DNA from: Chara braunii
Lineage: Eukaryota > Streptophyta > Charophyceae > Charales > Characeae
Length of the DNA: 20,729 nt
Assembly: GCA_003427395.1 (NCBI GenBank)
Contig: BFEA01001081.1
Location: 62,646-83,374 of the forward strand
Direction of reading: 5' to 3'
Shown piece after piece: positions 8,475 through 17,135 of this stretch. The notes below the pieces were generated by a model, which was not told the DNA's origin, did not search any database, and worked only from the letters and a program-made list of their open reading frames with translations. Both the position numbers and the translations under genes were made by a program. Positions within the stretch are counted from its first letter, which is position 1. Each line of letters opens with the position of its first letter.

Positions 8475-9675
8475 CATCTGCTCCTCCATTTCCATACCTT
8501 CTGTGTCAGCATTCTCCGAAACTTGTCCTCACCACCATGCACTTCAGACCTCCGCAAAGCAATCTTCGCTCCCCAGGAACCCGCCTCTTGTCTTCGCCCA
8601 CCGGAGGACTTCGTGGCAACCTCCACTTCATCCTCTTTTTCAAATTGTAATTTTATTTTTCTTCCTCCTCCTGATGTTTTCTCACTCGGTTCTTCAATTG
8701 ATAAAGGATGGAGTCAGACTTAACTTTGTAGGCACTACCCACTCCTACACCTCTAAGAAGGTGGAAGTCCGCCACATGCTAAAGGGTGTTTACTCTGGTT
8801 CTCAATTCAAGCATGTTCTAAACCTTAAAATTTCACCCCCAATAGCCATCCCTAATCACAACCTTCTCCCTCGTCACGAAGAGTTCATCACCTCCTCCGT
8901 CACTCATCTTCTTGTTTTTCGGGGTATAAAACGTTTCCCCTTTTCAATTATCATCAACCATGTGTTCGCTATTGAGAGCTCTTCTAAAACAAGATTCATT
9001 CTAGATGGCAAATTTGTCAACATCTTTCTCTCCTCTCCTCACTTCCACTATGAATCTTTCGACAGTTTGTTAGCTGTCATTTTTTGTCACTCTACTCAAG
9101 ATTTCCTAACATGCTTCGACATAAAGAATGAATATTACCACATTCCTATTCACCTGGAGCATCGCCCTTTCTTTGCCTTTAATTGGAATGGAACAAACTA
9201 CCATTTCAATACACTTTGCTTCGGTGGCTCGTCTGTACGTTGGCTCTTCACCACCTTAATGCAAAAGATAATGACTGAACTCAGAATTCACAATGTCCTT
9301 ATCTCCTCCTATATTGATGACTATGCCCTAGCAAACTCCTTCATTCCTTCTCTTATTTGACAAACATTCAGCTATGCCGCCCTTCTTCACAACTTAGGTT
9401 TCTTTCTCAGCATTAAGAAGTGCTCCTTTCTTCCTTCTCAATCCATTAAATTTCTAAGATTCATTCTGGATTTACACCACAAAAGAATTAAGGTTCCAGA
9501 AAATAAAATCCGAAAAATCGCTCAACTCATCAACAAACTTTCATATGAACCAATTACAAGTCGGTCACTTGCAAAAGTTACAGGGAAGCTACCCTCACTC
9601 TACGTAGCACCGTGTTCGAATCAAGAGGTGTGTGGGCCTGAGGCCCCAACCCCGCGACTCTTCTATTCGATCTGA
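8452..9675 (+). pseudogene. DIRS-like reverse transcriptase remnant
   Basis: The frame open at 8452-9360 encodes a reverse transcriptase from about residue 80 on. It includes SKTRFILDGKFVNIF, motif A CFDIKNEYYHIPIH (catalytic D223), a motif B region LCFGGSSVRWLFTTLM, and motif C SYIDDYAL (D289, D290). After a TGA at 9358-9360 the same frame continues for 105 codons with LLHNLGFFLSIKKCSF, KRIKVPENKIRKIAQLI and SRSLAKVTGKL, the thumb-like region of DIRS/Ngaro-group enzymes. So the stop is a nonsense mutation. The first 80 residues do not look right; a frameshift near 8590-8700 is likely, since GGLRGNLHFILFFKL lies in another frame. Motif B departs from the usual PFGLSSAP. RNase H, methyltransferase and tyrosine recombinase parts were not found; homology stops where a repeat begins at 9627. 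DIRS elements copy their RNA and integrate with a tyrosine recombinase; this copy cannot. Confidence 0.8.
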
Positions 9676-9681
9676 CATCAT
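9627..9681. repeat. 55-bp dispersed repeat, copy 1
   Basis: GGTGTGTGGGCCTGAGGCCC and the 35 bases after it recur at 10407-10461, exactly 780 bases away, with about six mismatches. The copy begins where reverse transcriptase similarity ends, so it may mark the breakpoint that removed the rest of the retroelement. Confidence 0.8.
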
Positions 9682-9945
9682 AAAGGGTATGAAAATTCTT
9701 TATTTTATTTGGACTAGACTTGTGAAGCAATTGTCCTACCACTTGTCTAAGTTGGCATTTTCCTAACTTCAATCACCACCAGCAGACACAGACAACTACC
9801 AAGTCGTTTCGGTAACAGAATCGTTTCCTCGCACTCTACTACTCGACAACTCTTCTTCGCATCCGCACATTCTCAACATCTATGGTTCCTTCCCTCCACT
9901 AAATTTCATTGATGGTGTATTTGGGCCAAGGTTCAGCATTGTTCA
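9682..9945. other. Stretch downstream of the RT remnant, no gene
   Basis: Short open pieces exist (for example KGMKILYFIWTRLVKQLSY near 9685, in a frame different from the RT) that might be further retroelement debris. I could not recognise RNase H or recombinase motifs in any of the three plus-strand frames. Confidence 0.4.
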
Positions 9946-10039
9946 CGACACTCAGTTGGAGTTCGGACTAGGACCAAGGACTGCAAGGCATTCGACACTC
10001 AGTTGGAGTTCGGACTGGGACCAAGGACTGCAAGGCATT
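9946..10039 (+). repeat. 47-bp tandem duplication
   Basis: CGACACTCAGTTGGAGTTCG and the following 27 bases stand twice in direct tandem (9946-9992, 9993-10039) with one visible difference (ACTAGG against ACTGGG). Low divergence means a recent duplication. The downstream sequence repeats the words ACCAAGG and ATCAAGGACTACG in a looser way. Confidence 0.95.
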
Positions 10040-10406
10040 CAGACCAAGATCAAGGACTACGACTTCATGTTGGACTTGGGATCTACAATTGTGAGGCAAC
10101 CGGATCAGGATCAAGGACCAAGGAACTTACCTAGGATGCATCTGGATGTTGGTGGCCCGGATGACACTATTCCCTCCGCCCGCGACGATATAAGTTACCG
10201 GCAGCGCCGCAGTGGAGACAGGTTGCGGAACTTGTAGAATCTGTTGGAGTTCCTTTGAACCCCCCTCGGTTGACTGTCCGCCAGAAGTGCTCAACGCGTA
10301 TGAAAATCTGCAGTCACACAGTCACTTCCGTCAGCTGGTCTGAGGAGAGTCATTTCTCCTTCGTCAATTTTGGCGAAGTGGTCCCACCCACCCTCGATCT
10401 TCCTAC
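10040..10406. other. Non-coding stretch with short ORFs
   Basis: Plus-strand ORFs at 9956-10237 and 10255-10530 cover this stretch but show no motif, and the first is largely translation of the tandem repeat. The sequence is GC-richer than the satellite domain. I see no element ends. Confidence 0.4.
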
Positions 10407-10461
10407 GGTGTGTGGGCCTGCGGCCCTAGCCCTGCGACTCTCCTATTCGATCTGGCATCAT
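10407..10461. repeat. 55-bp dispersed repeat, copy 2
   Basis: This is the second copy of the 9627-9681 repeat, in the same orientation. On the minus strand it reads on from the decayed ORF at 10410-10861 (MMMPDRIGES). Copy 1 gives a similar peptide (MMSDRIEES), so the repeat may have been coding on the minus strand. Confidence 0.8.
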
Positions 10462-10861
10462 CATAATGTCGGTCAACAAGTCTTGCAGAAGATCACCGCG
10501 ACCCTCATTAAAGAGAGTTTTGGAGACTGACATTATGTCATCTGCCCTCCTCTAATCGATGCTGATGTCAAGCTGAGGATCCGGCCCCTCCTCCAGCTCC
10601 TAGATGATCGCCAGCATGTCCTCACTTTTGTCCTTCATCCAACCAGCAAGAGCGATCACTCCCACTTTGACCTATGGCTCCATTTGCAGCCACAAAGACA
10701 TGTCCCTCACAATCTCCTGTAGGCTGTAGCCATCTGCGTCCGTTCTCAAAGGTAATCAGTCATTCGTTTGCTCCAATATGTATCTCCCTCTCAAAATTCT
10801 CCTCCATGGCAGTCATGGCTCGCTCGCAGACCCACGCCACTTTTGTGTAGTAATCCTCCAA
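10410..10861 (-). pseudogene. Decayed minus-strand coding fragment, family unknown
   Basis: Reading the minus strand from 10861 downwards gives natural-looking protein broken by stops. The pieces are LEDYYTKVAWVCERAMTAME, then ENFEREIHIGANE, a TGA, LITFENG, a frameshift near 10740, DADGYSLQEIVRDMSLWLQM, then VKVGVIALAGWMKDKSEDML, ELEEGPDPQLDISID and ADDIMSVSKTLFNEGRGDLL, ending in DLLTDIMMMPDRIGESQG. Four TAG codons and one TGA interrupt it. Each could come from CAG or CGA by a single C-to-T change. The composition (amphipathic, acidic, few low-complexity residues) is far more protein-like than the competing plus-strand ORFs. I do not recognise the family; a retroelement or transposon protein is likely given the context, but this is inference. 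Confidence 0.45.
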
Positions 10862-11095
10862 TCAAGCACACATGGCGCTTCCCCTGTTCACGTGTCGTGG
10901 GGCGTCTACGTCACCAAACGACAGGTGAAACGTGGCAGGATGAACACCACGGCCACGTATTGGGCTCGTGAATAGGCCCAACGGCCTGGAGGGGCTCACT
11001 TCTTCAGCACGCTGATCAAGCCGGGTGAGGTCGGGCCTCGCCGGTCGGCCGACGTTAGGGCACGAGACGTATTACATTAGACTGCATGTAGAAAG
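10862..11095. other. GC-rich spacer without a gene
   Basis: Two overlapping plus-strand ORFs reach into this segment from 10768 but oppose the better minus-strand reading and have no motif. Nothing else was recognised. Confidence 0.4.
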
Positions 11096-12550
11096 CTAAA
11101 AAAAATACTTTTTGTTTTTTTTTTTTGGGGGGGGGGGGGGAAGTGGTCTTGGAGGCGTAGGGGAGACGATTTGGTTTCCGAGTTGGTACTCAGCACTACA
11201 AGTTCTTACGATTGGTTGCTTTCGTTGATTTTGTGCTCGATGTTTTAGCTGCAACTCCAAGTATTTATCACGCTCTGAAATGAAGAATTCGCGAAATCGC
11301 GGATACTTAGCCGAGTTGATGAATTCTTTGTACTCGACACACTTTTCACACTTCACAAAATTCTGGTCAATATTATGGAACCTCACATGCCAGAAGTGAG
11401 TCCTCCATATAGTGTAGACTACTTGGAGAGATACTGCAGGGACATTTGAGTTGTCCAGCTGGACTTTCAAAATTTTGTAAATGTCAACCTTGTTGTAACA
11501 AGCCGGCAATTGCAAAATCACTCTCGACTCACCATTTCTACTTTTCATATTGTTTGGCATACTGTCAGCATTATCACGTACAAACGTGTTGAGTCTGCCG
11601 TACATAGCGGCATACGCGGTTGAAGTACGCCGCAAGCCAGTACTACTGTGCTCAGGCATTACATACCCTTTCCCGAAGTTTTTTCGATGTTTAAGAAAAA
11701 TGTTTCTACAGACACCAAAAACATAGCACCAAACACTTATCCAAATCTTTCGTTTCCCAACAATAGGTTGCACTATCTCCTTGTCATCTTCGATGAATGT
11801 GAACCGCTTCAATGTCTCTACCCACCAAACATTCTTACTCTTTAGATCCTTGGTATAATATGCACTGCGCAAGACTTTGACGTCATCCTTCATCATCTTT
11901 GCACAACACTCACGTTTACAACACTCCTTTCCATGCACTGCCGCTAAGGCTTTGCTAGTCAGTTTCGTATGCACAATACTCAAAATAGCTTTCGATCTCT
12001 GGTTTCTTTTTCGATATGTGTACGAACGCTTCTCTGATGGCAGACGCTTGGGAAACATATCATTAAAGTCAGATATAGTATCCGAATTGTCATCCTCCTC
12101 GTGAAAAGGAGAAATTTCAAGGCGATGACATATCTTATCTGGCGAACTATCTGCACTCGAAGAAACTGAACTACAAGAGGACGACACCTCGGATAACCTG
12201 TCTACACGGACACTGCCAAGTTCCTCTTCGCTATGGCCAGAGCGGACAAAACTATCAAACATTGGGAATTTGGCATCGCCATTGGAGCATTGAGCGCGTC
12301 TAGAGCAGTCTAAAGGTCTGACCTTGGCAGACGGGGAATCTGCAAGTAGCTGAAGTGAACCTCTTGGAATGAAAACTACTTGGGCTCCCTCATACATTGA
12401 GCTGTCAGATTCGAAATCGTTATAAGGTAGCACATCTCTTCCACCTTTGTGCATGTCATCTCTTGATGAGGAGGAGCTGCTACGTCGTAGACGACGCACT
12501 GCAGGAGAGGCACTTTCAGAAGTGACCGTATCAAGTGCCTTATTTGACAT
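11096..12550 (-). CDS. Transposase-like protein lacking its catalytic core
   Basis: This is the only long intact frame in the window: 484 residues from the ATG at 12550, which is preferred over an upstream in-frame TTG at 12568. Residues 1-170 are Ser- and acid-rich and probably disordered (six serines at 24-29; SSSCSSVSSSADSSPDK at 123-139). A basic stretch follows (YTYRKRNQRSK), then a Cys cluster CCKRECC (210-216), an Ile/Trp/Cys segment IWISVWCYVFGVCR (269-282), a WRTHFWHVRFH segment (about 382-392) and FVKCEKCVEYKEF (398-410), followed by a basic helix-like part ISERDKYLELQLKHRAQN. This order (Cys cluster, VWCYVFGV, H-rich piece, KCxxC then ERDKYLxLQ) resembles transposase-like proteins in which a catalytic domain follows. 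Here that domain is absent: the C-terminus is Pro and Lys run-through (PLPPPPPKKKNKKYFF) encoded by the homopolymers at 11115-11140. It is either a truncated transposase or an assembly break at the homopolymer. No intron is evident. The assignment is from memory of the family pattern, unverified. Confidence 0.65.
   Translation of the reverse strand: MSNKALDTVTSESASPAVRRLRRSSSSSSRDDMHKGGRDVLPYNDFESDSSMYEGAQVVFIPRGSLQLLADSPSAKVRPLDCSRRAQCSNGDAKFPMFDSFVRSGHSEEELGSVRVDRLSEVSSSCSSVSSSADSSPDKICHRLEISPFHEEDDNSDTISDFNDMFPKRLPSEKRSYTYRKRNQRSKAILSIVHTKLTSKALAAVHGKECCKRECCAKMMKDDVKVLRSAYYTKDLKSKNVWWVETLKRFTFIEDDKEIVQPIVGKRKIWISVWCYVFGVCRNIFLKHRKNFGKGYVMPEHSSTGLRRTSTAYAAMYGRLNTFVRDNADSMPNNMKSRNGESRVILQLPACYNKVDIYKILKVQLDNSNVPAVSLQVVYTIWRTHFWHVRFHNIDQNFVKCEKCVEYKEFINSAKYPRFREFFISERDKYLELQLKHRAQNQRKQPIVRTCSAEYQLGNQIVSPTPPRPLPPPPPKKKNKKYFF
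11115..11140. repeat. T12-G14 homopolymer junction
   Basis: Twelve Ts run straight into fourteen Gs. On the coding minus strand this gives the Pro-then-Lys end of the transposase-like ORF. Like junctions (C then A) stand at 3737-3755 and 17457-17475. Run lengths are unreliable in short-read data. Confidence 0.85.
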
Positions 12551-12904
12551 CCTTTTGCGGCCCGACAAGACAACTTATGCCATTGTAGCATCGTTGATGC
12601 AGTTCAAGTTGTCTTGACTTGCATGCAAGGGGGTATAAGAACAAGGGGGAATATGTGGATGACGGTCCGCTGAGACGAATGTGTTGGAGCCAACACAATC
12701 GGTAATGGGCGATATGTTGTTCATAGCTGGCAGTTGCGGATCCACTCTCACATGATCATGACTCAACCTGCACCTTGAAGGAAAAGGTAGGTGTAGGATA
12801 GGAATCGGGCCAAAACGAATTTTAATTAGACAAAGAAGAAACATGTGATGATTTAGCATATGTCGGGTGAATATGTTAGGAGGATAAACACCTGCTATAT
12901 TGCA
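12551..12904. other. Upstream flank of the transposase-like gene
   Basis: This is the presumed 5' flank of the minus-strand gene. An in-frame upstream ORF (12575-13048, minus) is separated from it by a TAA at 12575-12577. Its N-terminal part only translates the 57-bp tandem repeat, so I do not call it coding. No promoter motif is convincing. Confidence 0.45.
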
Positions 12905-13018
12905 GGAAAATGAAAATGCGGACGACCATTGGGGGCTTGGCCTTGACTGAACACCTTTGCTGGAAAATGGAAATGCGGATGGCCATTGGGGGCTTGGCCT
13001 TGACCGAACACCCTTTTC
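12905..13018. repeat. 57-bp tandem duplication
   Basis: The unit containing CCATTGGGGGCTTGGCCTTG occurs twice (12905-12961 and 12962-13018) with about six differences. It is followed by short CCCTTTTCATACC-type repeats to about 13063. Confidence 0.9.
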
Positions 13019-13473
13019 ATACCCCACCAAAGCCCTTTTCATACCCACTCACACCCTTTTCAAAACGCCAGTCTCCCAATGCCTCGAAAATCCCTCCAAC
13101 TTTTCATTTAACCCATGATGGGCGACCCCGGTGCATAATTATGAGTATACTAGGCAGGGAAGATAGGAAAGACCATTAACGCCTATATTTTAGGTGCCAA
13201 AGGCCACTGCTGAATCTGGCATGAGATCTCCAAGTGGACTCGCCGCATTTATCTCTTGTGCCAAATTAAAGGTGGTCAAGACTCCGTCCATTGGGGTCTA
13301 AGGGTTGTCTTGCTAAATGAAAGGTGGCCAATTATGTTATCTGTCTGACGGTACCAAATTACCAATTACGTTGCATAAACCCTTTCCCTGTTAGAACTGA
13401 GCATTGCTTTGGATGGTAAACAAACTGTTGTGTTGCTGGTTTGTGAAATTCAATCTCACAAGCAGGAACAGTC
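13019..13473. other. Non-coding stretch, no gene seen
   Basis: The words AAAGGTGGTCAA (near 13268) and AAAGGTGGCCAA (near 13320) recur, and CCAAATTACC/CCAATTACG is doubled near 13355-13370. I see no ORF with motifs and no element ends until the MITE at 13477. Confidence 0.45.
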
Positions 13474-13476
13474 TAT

Positions 13477-13853
13477 GGGCCTCGCCACACCAATGTTGAA
13501 AAATGAGTTCTCGACATTTCTACATCGCCACACTACCTATTGAGGGGTAAGCTGCTGAAAGTGTTTCGTTGCTTGTCAGGCGAAAGGTTTCAACAGCCGT
13601 CGTTTTGAAGTCGAAACCACCCGCATGCGGCGCCCCAAAATTTGTCACCTCAACTTCAAGGTAGCGAACAAGAAGTTTTTTTTGATATTTTTCAGCACCG
13701 TGGCGCTAACCGCATCATCCCGCGTCTTTCCTAGGAGTGTCTTTCCTAGGAGTGGTGTGGCGAAGGAGGCATTTATGTCGAAATCACTAATGTTGAAGCC
13801 GGTCTAGCACCTGTCAACAATTTTCCGGTTTCAACATTGGTGTGGCGGGGCCC
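13477..13853. mobile_element. MITE A, 377 bp, TAT target duplication
   Basis: The left end GGGCCTCGCCACACCAATG and the right end CATTGGTGTGGCGGGGCCC are inverted repeats of about 26 bases. TAT flanks both sides (13474-13476 and 13854-13856). Inside is a second, inner inverted pair, TCGCCACACTACC (13525-13537) and AGTGGTGTGGCGA (13751-13763). A 15-bp tandem duplication GTCTTTCCTAGGAGT is at 13724-13753. The 60-codon ORF inside (13625-13807) is not a transposase. Size, end sequence and inner ends match the element at 17579, so these are two members of one family. Three-bp duplications and G-rich ends suggest PIF/Harbinger. Confidence 0.85.
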
Positions 13854-13856
13854 TAT

Positions 13857-14407
13857 GTAGTGGACCAGTTGACGTGACATTGACAGCCGACTGCGGGGAA
13901 AGCCTGTCGTCCCCAGTCAGGAATTAAGTTTCTCCACCGCAGCAAATGGTCGAAGTGAAGACCTGAAATACAAATATCNAAGCCCCGAACCCTATCCCTT
14001 TAAAAAAAACGAATGCATCATAAAANNTCCTATATTTGGTCAAAGTTATGNGCTAGAAGCCAACTTATCAAGTNATGTGTTGGGAGAAAATGGTCGTAGT
14101 GAANGCCTAATATTGAAGTCATGTGTGTTGGATGCATGGTGCATTNGTTTCTCTCTTGACTCNCGTTTCTCGANGCAGAGATGAGGCNGTGCACTTTGCT
14201 TTNGATACGTTTTGGGCGGGCGGTGGCATCCGGCTGTGGGCCGAAGCGGTCGGTGGTCCCTTCGTCCGCGCCCTTGTTCGGAGAGTGTGGTTATCTCGCG
14301 ATCTCAGGGTGTGGTGTGGGCGGGTGCTGTTCGCAGCCAATAGTGTGAGCGGATGCGGCGGGCTGTGTCAGATTTTGTGGTATGCTCGCACCTTGCCGTT
14401 GGAATGC
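13857..14407. other. Low-quality stretch with single Ns
   Basis: Unresolved bases stand at 13979, 14026-14027, 14051, 14074, 14104, 14146, 14163, 14174, 14188 and 14203, so the consensus is weak here. AAATGGTCGAAGTGAAGACC (from 13945) and AAATGGTCGTAGTGAANGCC (from 14089) form a direct repeat about 143 bases apart. The ORFs at 14119-14527 in both strands are mutual shadows with X residues and no motif. Confidence 0.5.
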
Positions 14408-15050
14408 CTGGGTGTTGTTGTGTGTGTTTGTCCGGAGTTCAATAAGGACAGTACAGCCTCACAGGTGTGCGGTGCATATCAAGACTGGGATACGGCTCCA
14501 CTTTTGAACACCTTGTCATGTCTGTAGTGGGGAAGGAACTAGGATACTGAGGCAGAGGGCTCCTGTTCTATTCCGTGCGTTCATGGATGAGGTCCCAAGG
14601 CAAAGAAAGTACCGATTGACTGAGTGCAACAACAGAGCTGGCAGTACTGTCGGATCTGATTCGACGGGTTCGGTGCAGTGCTTTAACAGAAAAATAGGCA
14701 AGACTTGTGCATGCACGGATGAGGTTCCAAAGCCGGAGAAAATACTGACTGACTCAGGGCAACAACAGTGCTGGCAGCACTGTCAAATCATAGCTCCTGT
14801 GTTGTGCTTCAAAATTGGAGTCATGTGCTCCATGCAACTATTGTGCGATATGCGCCTGGGTGGGGTTGTGTGTGTGCTTGCATTCCGGTAAGGACACTAC
14901 AACTATGCAGGGGTGAGGTGGATATCAACCGTATGGTTCCACATTGTAGACCATGCCATGGCTGAGGCTGGGTCCTAGAACATCAACTCTTGAGGCTGAG
15001 GGGGCTGGTTTGATTGCGTGCACGGACGAGGTCCAAAGCGAGAGAAAGGG
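14408..15050. repeat. Mosaic direct repeats
   Basis: Two blocks alternate. Block 1 (GGGTGTTGTTGTGTGTGTTT near 14408, then AATAAGGACAGTACA) recurs near 14868 as GGGTGGGGTTGTGTGTGTGC and GTAAGGACACTACAACT. Block 2 (GATGAGGTCCCAAGGCAAAG from 14585, with CAACAACAGAGCTGGCAGTA) recurs from 14716 and in part from 15025. The copies are clearly diverged. No ORF is shared between copies in the same frame, so a non-coding repeat is more likely than a gene. Confidence 0.7.
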
Positions 15051-15054
15051 TCTC

Positions 15055-15182
15055 GGGCTCTCTCCACTACTAAGCAAAAGTGCAAAATGAACAATGTCAT
15101 GAATTTTCCGCCAGAACATGGAAACGTACACCAACATATTTTTTGTCTTTAGTGCATATGGTGAACAACTAGAGCCAGGCCC
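15055..15182. mobile_element. Short MITE F, about 128 bp, diverged
   Basis: The left end GGGCTCTCTCCACTACTAAG is followed by AAAGTGCAAAATG. The middle holds TCCGCCAGAACATGG and ATTTTTTGTCTTTAGTGCAT, and the right end reads GCCAGGCCC. The middle matches the elements at 18422, 19614 and 19759 and the length is similar. No 3-bp target duplication remains. The right end lies 12 bases before the assembly gap. Confidence 0.55.
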
Positions 15183-15194
15183 AAAGTACTTATA

Positions 15195-15729
15195 NNNNNN
15201 NNNNNNNNNNNNNNNNNNNNNNNNNNNNNNNNNNNNNNNNNNNNNNNNNNNNNNNNNNNNNNNNNNNNNNNNNNNNNNNNNNNNNNNNNNNNNNNNNNNN
15301 NNNNNNNNNNNNNNNNNNNNNNNNNNNNNNNNNNNNNNNNNNNNNNNNNNNNNNNNNNNNNNNNNNNNNNNNNNNNNNNNNNNNNNNNNNNNNNNNNNNN
15401 NNNNNNNNNNNNNNNNNNNNNNNNNNNNNNNNNNNNNNNNNNNNNNNNNNNNNNNNNNNNNNNNNNNNNNNNNNNNNNNNNNNNNNNNNNNNNNNNNNNN
15501 NNNNNNNNNNNNNNNNNNNNNNNNNNNNNNNNNNNNNNNNNNNNNNNNNNNNNNNNNNNNNNNNNNNNNNNNNNNNNNNNNNNNNNNNNNNNNNNNNNNN
15601 NNNNNNNNNNNNNNNNNNNNNNNNNNNNNNNNNNNNNNNNNNNNNNNNNNNNNNNNNNNNNNNNNNNNNNNNNNNNNNNNNNNNNNNNNNNNNNNNNNNN
15701 NNNNNNNNNNNNNNNNNNNNNNNNNNNNN
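15195..15729. other. Assembly gap, 535 Ns
   Basis: The run of Ns is a scaffold gap. ORFs drawn across it on either strand are meaningless. The A run right after the gap (15736-15757) is probably why assembly failed. Confidence 1.
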
Positions 15730-15939
15730 AAGGTCAAAAAAAAAAAAAAAAAAAAAATACTCTCATTGGGGCGGTCGAATCGGATTTGACGGCTCTGGCA
15801 AGTGGTGTAATCAAGTTCGGCAGCTTTGGCAAGCGGTGGACAGCTTGACGAGAGGTCGAATTGAATTCTACCGTTCTGGCACGGTACCAAAAGGGGGAAA
15901 AAAAACAAAAACAATTGTCTATTTGTAGCCGGCTGCTCT
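15730..15939. other. Post-gap stretch with loose short repeats
   Basis: TCTGGCAAGTGGT, TTTGGCAAGCGGT and TTCTGGCACGGT recur at 25-60 base spacing together with GGTCGAAT words. No gene is visible. Confidence 0.45.
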
Positions 15940-16440
15940 GCCCTGCACTAAATAAATGTTGATGTCAACAAAAGCAATAAACCTTCTTCCCTATGTGAAG
16001 TGCACTGAATAAACATCGCAACTTTGCAAACATGCCTACCTATGTAAACGCACCATCGCACTGGAGCTCCCCGGGTCGACCACAGCCAAAAATGTGACCT
16101 AAGCCCATCTCTACTGTGCACTTAATACATGTTGACGGCAACAAATATGATAAACCTTGCAAGCATCCTTACTCTGTGAATGAAGTGAATAAATGTAGAT
16201 GTCAACAAATATGATAAACATAGCCCATCTCTACTGTGCTCTCAATACATGTTGATGGCAATAAATATGACAAACCTTCCAAGCATCCTGAATGAAGTGA
16301 ATAAATATAGACATCAACAAATATGATAAACATTTCAACTTTGCAAGCATGCTTACCTATGTGAACGTGAGACGATGGCACACCAATGCTCTGCAGCTCG
16401 CCAGCTTGACCACAGCGAAAATGGGACCTCAGCACATCCC
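15940..16440. repeat. Compound tandem repeat (120 bp inside about 317 bp)
   Basis: AGCCCATCTCTACTGTGC begins a unit of about 120 bases at 16102 and again at 16222. Both contain AATACATGTTGA, CAACAAATATGATAAAC and GAATGAAGTGAATAAAT. A larger repeat brackets them: CAACTTTGCAAACATGCCTA at 16019 against CAACTTTGCAAGCATGCTTA at about 16336, each leading into a GACCACAGC word. So two short units were duplicated inside one longer unit. No coding content. Confidence 0.8.
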
Positions 16441-17130
16441 GAAGAACTGCATTCTACTGAATGGCCGAATGAGCCAATAGTGCTGTCCACGTTTGCCCCC
16501 GGCTGTATATGCCGTCCAACAACAGGTACCGTGCCACTTCGGCGGTCCAGGAATGTTTTCACAACTTTTTTTTTTTTTTTTTTTTTTGGTTTTCACAGCT
16601 TTCCAGAGCTTTTTTTTTTTTTTTTTTTTTTTTTCCCCAAAGGAAGAGCCAGTCTATTCGTTGAACCATTCCTTTGGCACGAATAATTTCTCAACGGCCA
16701 AATATTTTGTTTTTTTCTTCAGTATTTCCCCCCACGCGGAGCAACGGCTCTGATGCGAGCGAACGGACGGCTTCCAATGTTCGACCGGAAATTTCCCCAC
16801 TTTCCAGCTGAAGGTGCGTCCGCCATTTCGAGAATTGGAAATGATCTGGCGACGGCCCACATCCAAGAAACGGCTATATATGTATATTGAATATTATGAA
16901 AAAAAAGGAAAAACAGTTGGTCTCCGTGGGACGTGGCTGGCCCGCTGGTTCTGCTGGCTGTTTCTTGGATATCACTAGTCGTTTCGGTTTCCCAATGTGA
17001 AAAGGTTACCTATTATGTCGACTAGGACTGTGTTTTATGGGCGGATTCATCCATTTAGTGGGTGCAAGGTACACAACACAACAGCGTCTCCCTATCTTGG
17101 ATTTGTTTTTTTTTTTTTTTTTTCTAGGTC
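16441..17130. other. Non-coding stretch with T runs
   Basis: Long T runs lie near 16566-16587, 16611-16634 and 17107-17123, and the words around the first two (TTTTCACAACTTT, TTTTCACAGCTTT) are a short direct repeat. The ORFs here are Phe-rich readings of these runs or overlap each other. A TATATATGTATATT word stands near 16876-16890; I cannot tie it to a gene. Confidence 0.45.
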
Positions 17131-17135
17131 GTTGT

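Noticed and set aside
9676-9945. RNase H or tyrosine recombinase domain after the reverse transcriptase
   Set aside because: I read all three plus-strand frames and found no recognisable catalytic motif; the element appears cut at about 9627.
12575-13048. 157-codon minus-strand ORF in frame with the transposase-like gene
   Set aside because: A TAA separates it from that gene. Its start encodes only the 57-bp tandem repeat (RSRPSPQW twice), and the rest has no motif.
14123-14527. 134-codon plus-strand ORF and its minus-strand partner
   Set aside because: Both contain several unresolved bases, overlap each other, show no motif and run into diverged repeats. The openness is a by-product of G/T-rich sequence.
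14925-15914. 329-codon minus-strand ORF
   Set aside because: More than half is the 535-base N gap; the rest reads a T/A homopolymer and repeat sequence.
16063-16082. A word like a cloning polylinker (GAGCTCCCCGGGTCGAC)
   Set aside because: The paralogous repeat copy near 16394-16412 has the diverged equivalent GCAGCTCGCCAGCTTGACCAC, so this is native repeat sequence and not vector.
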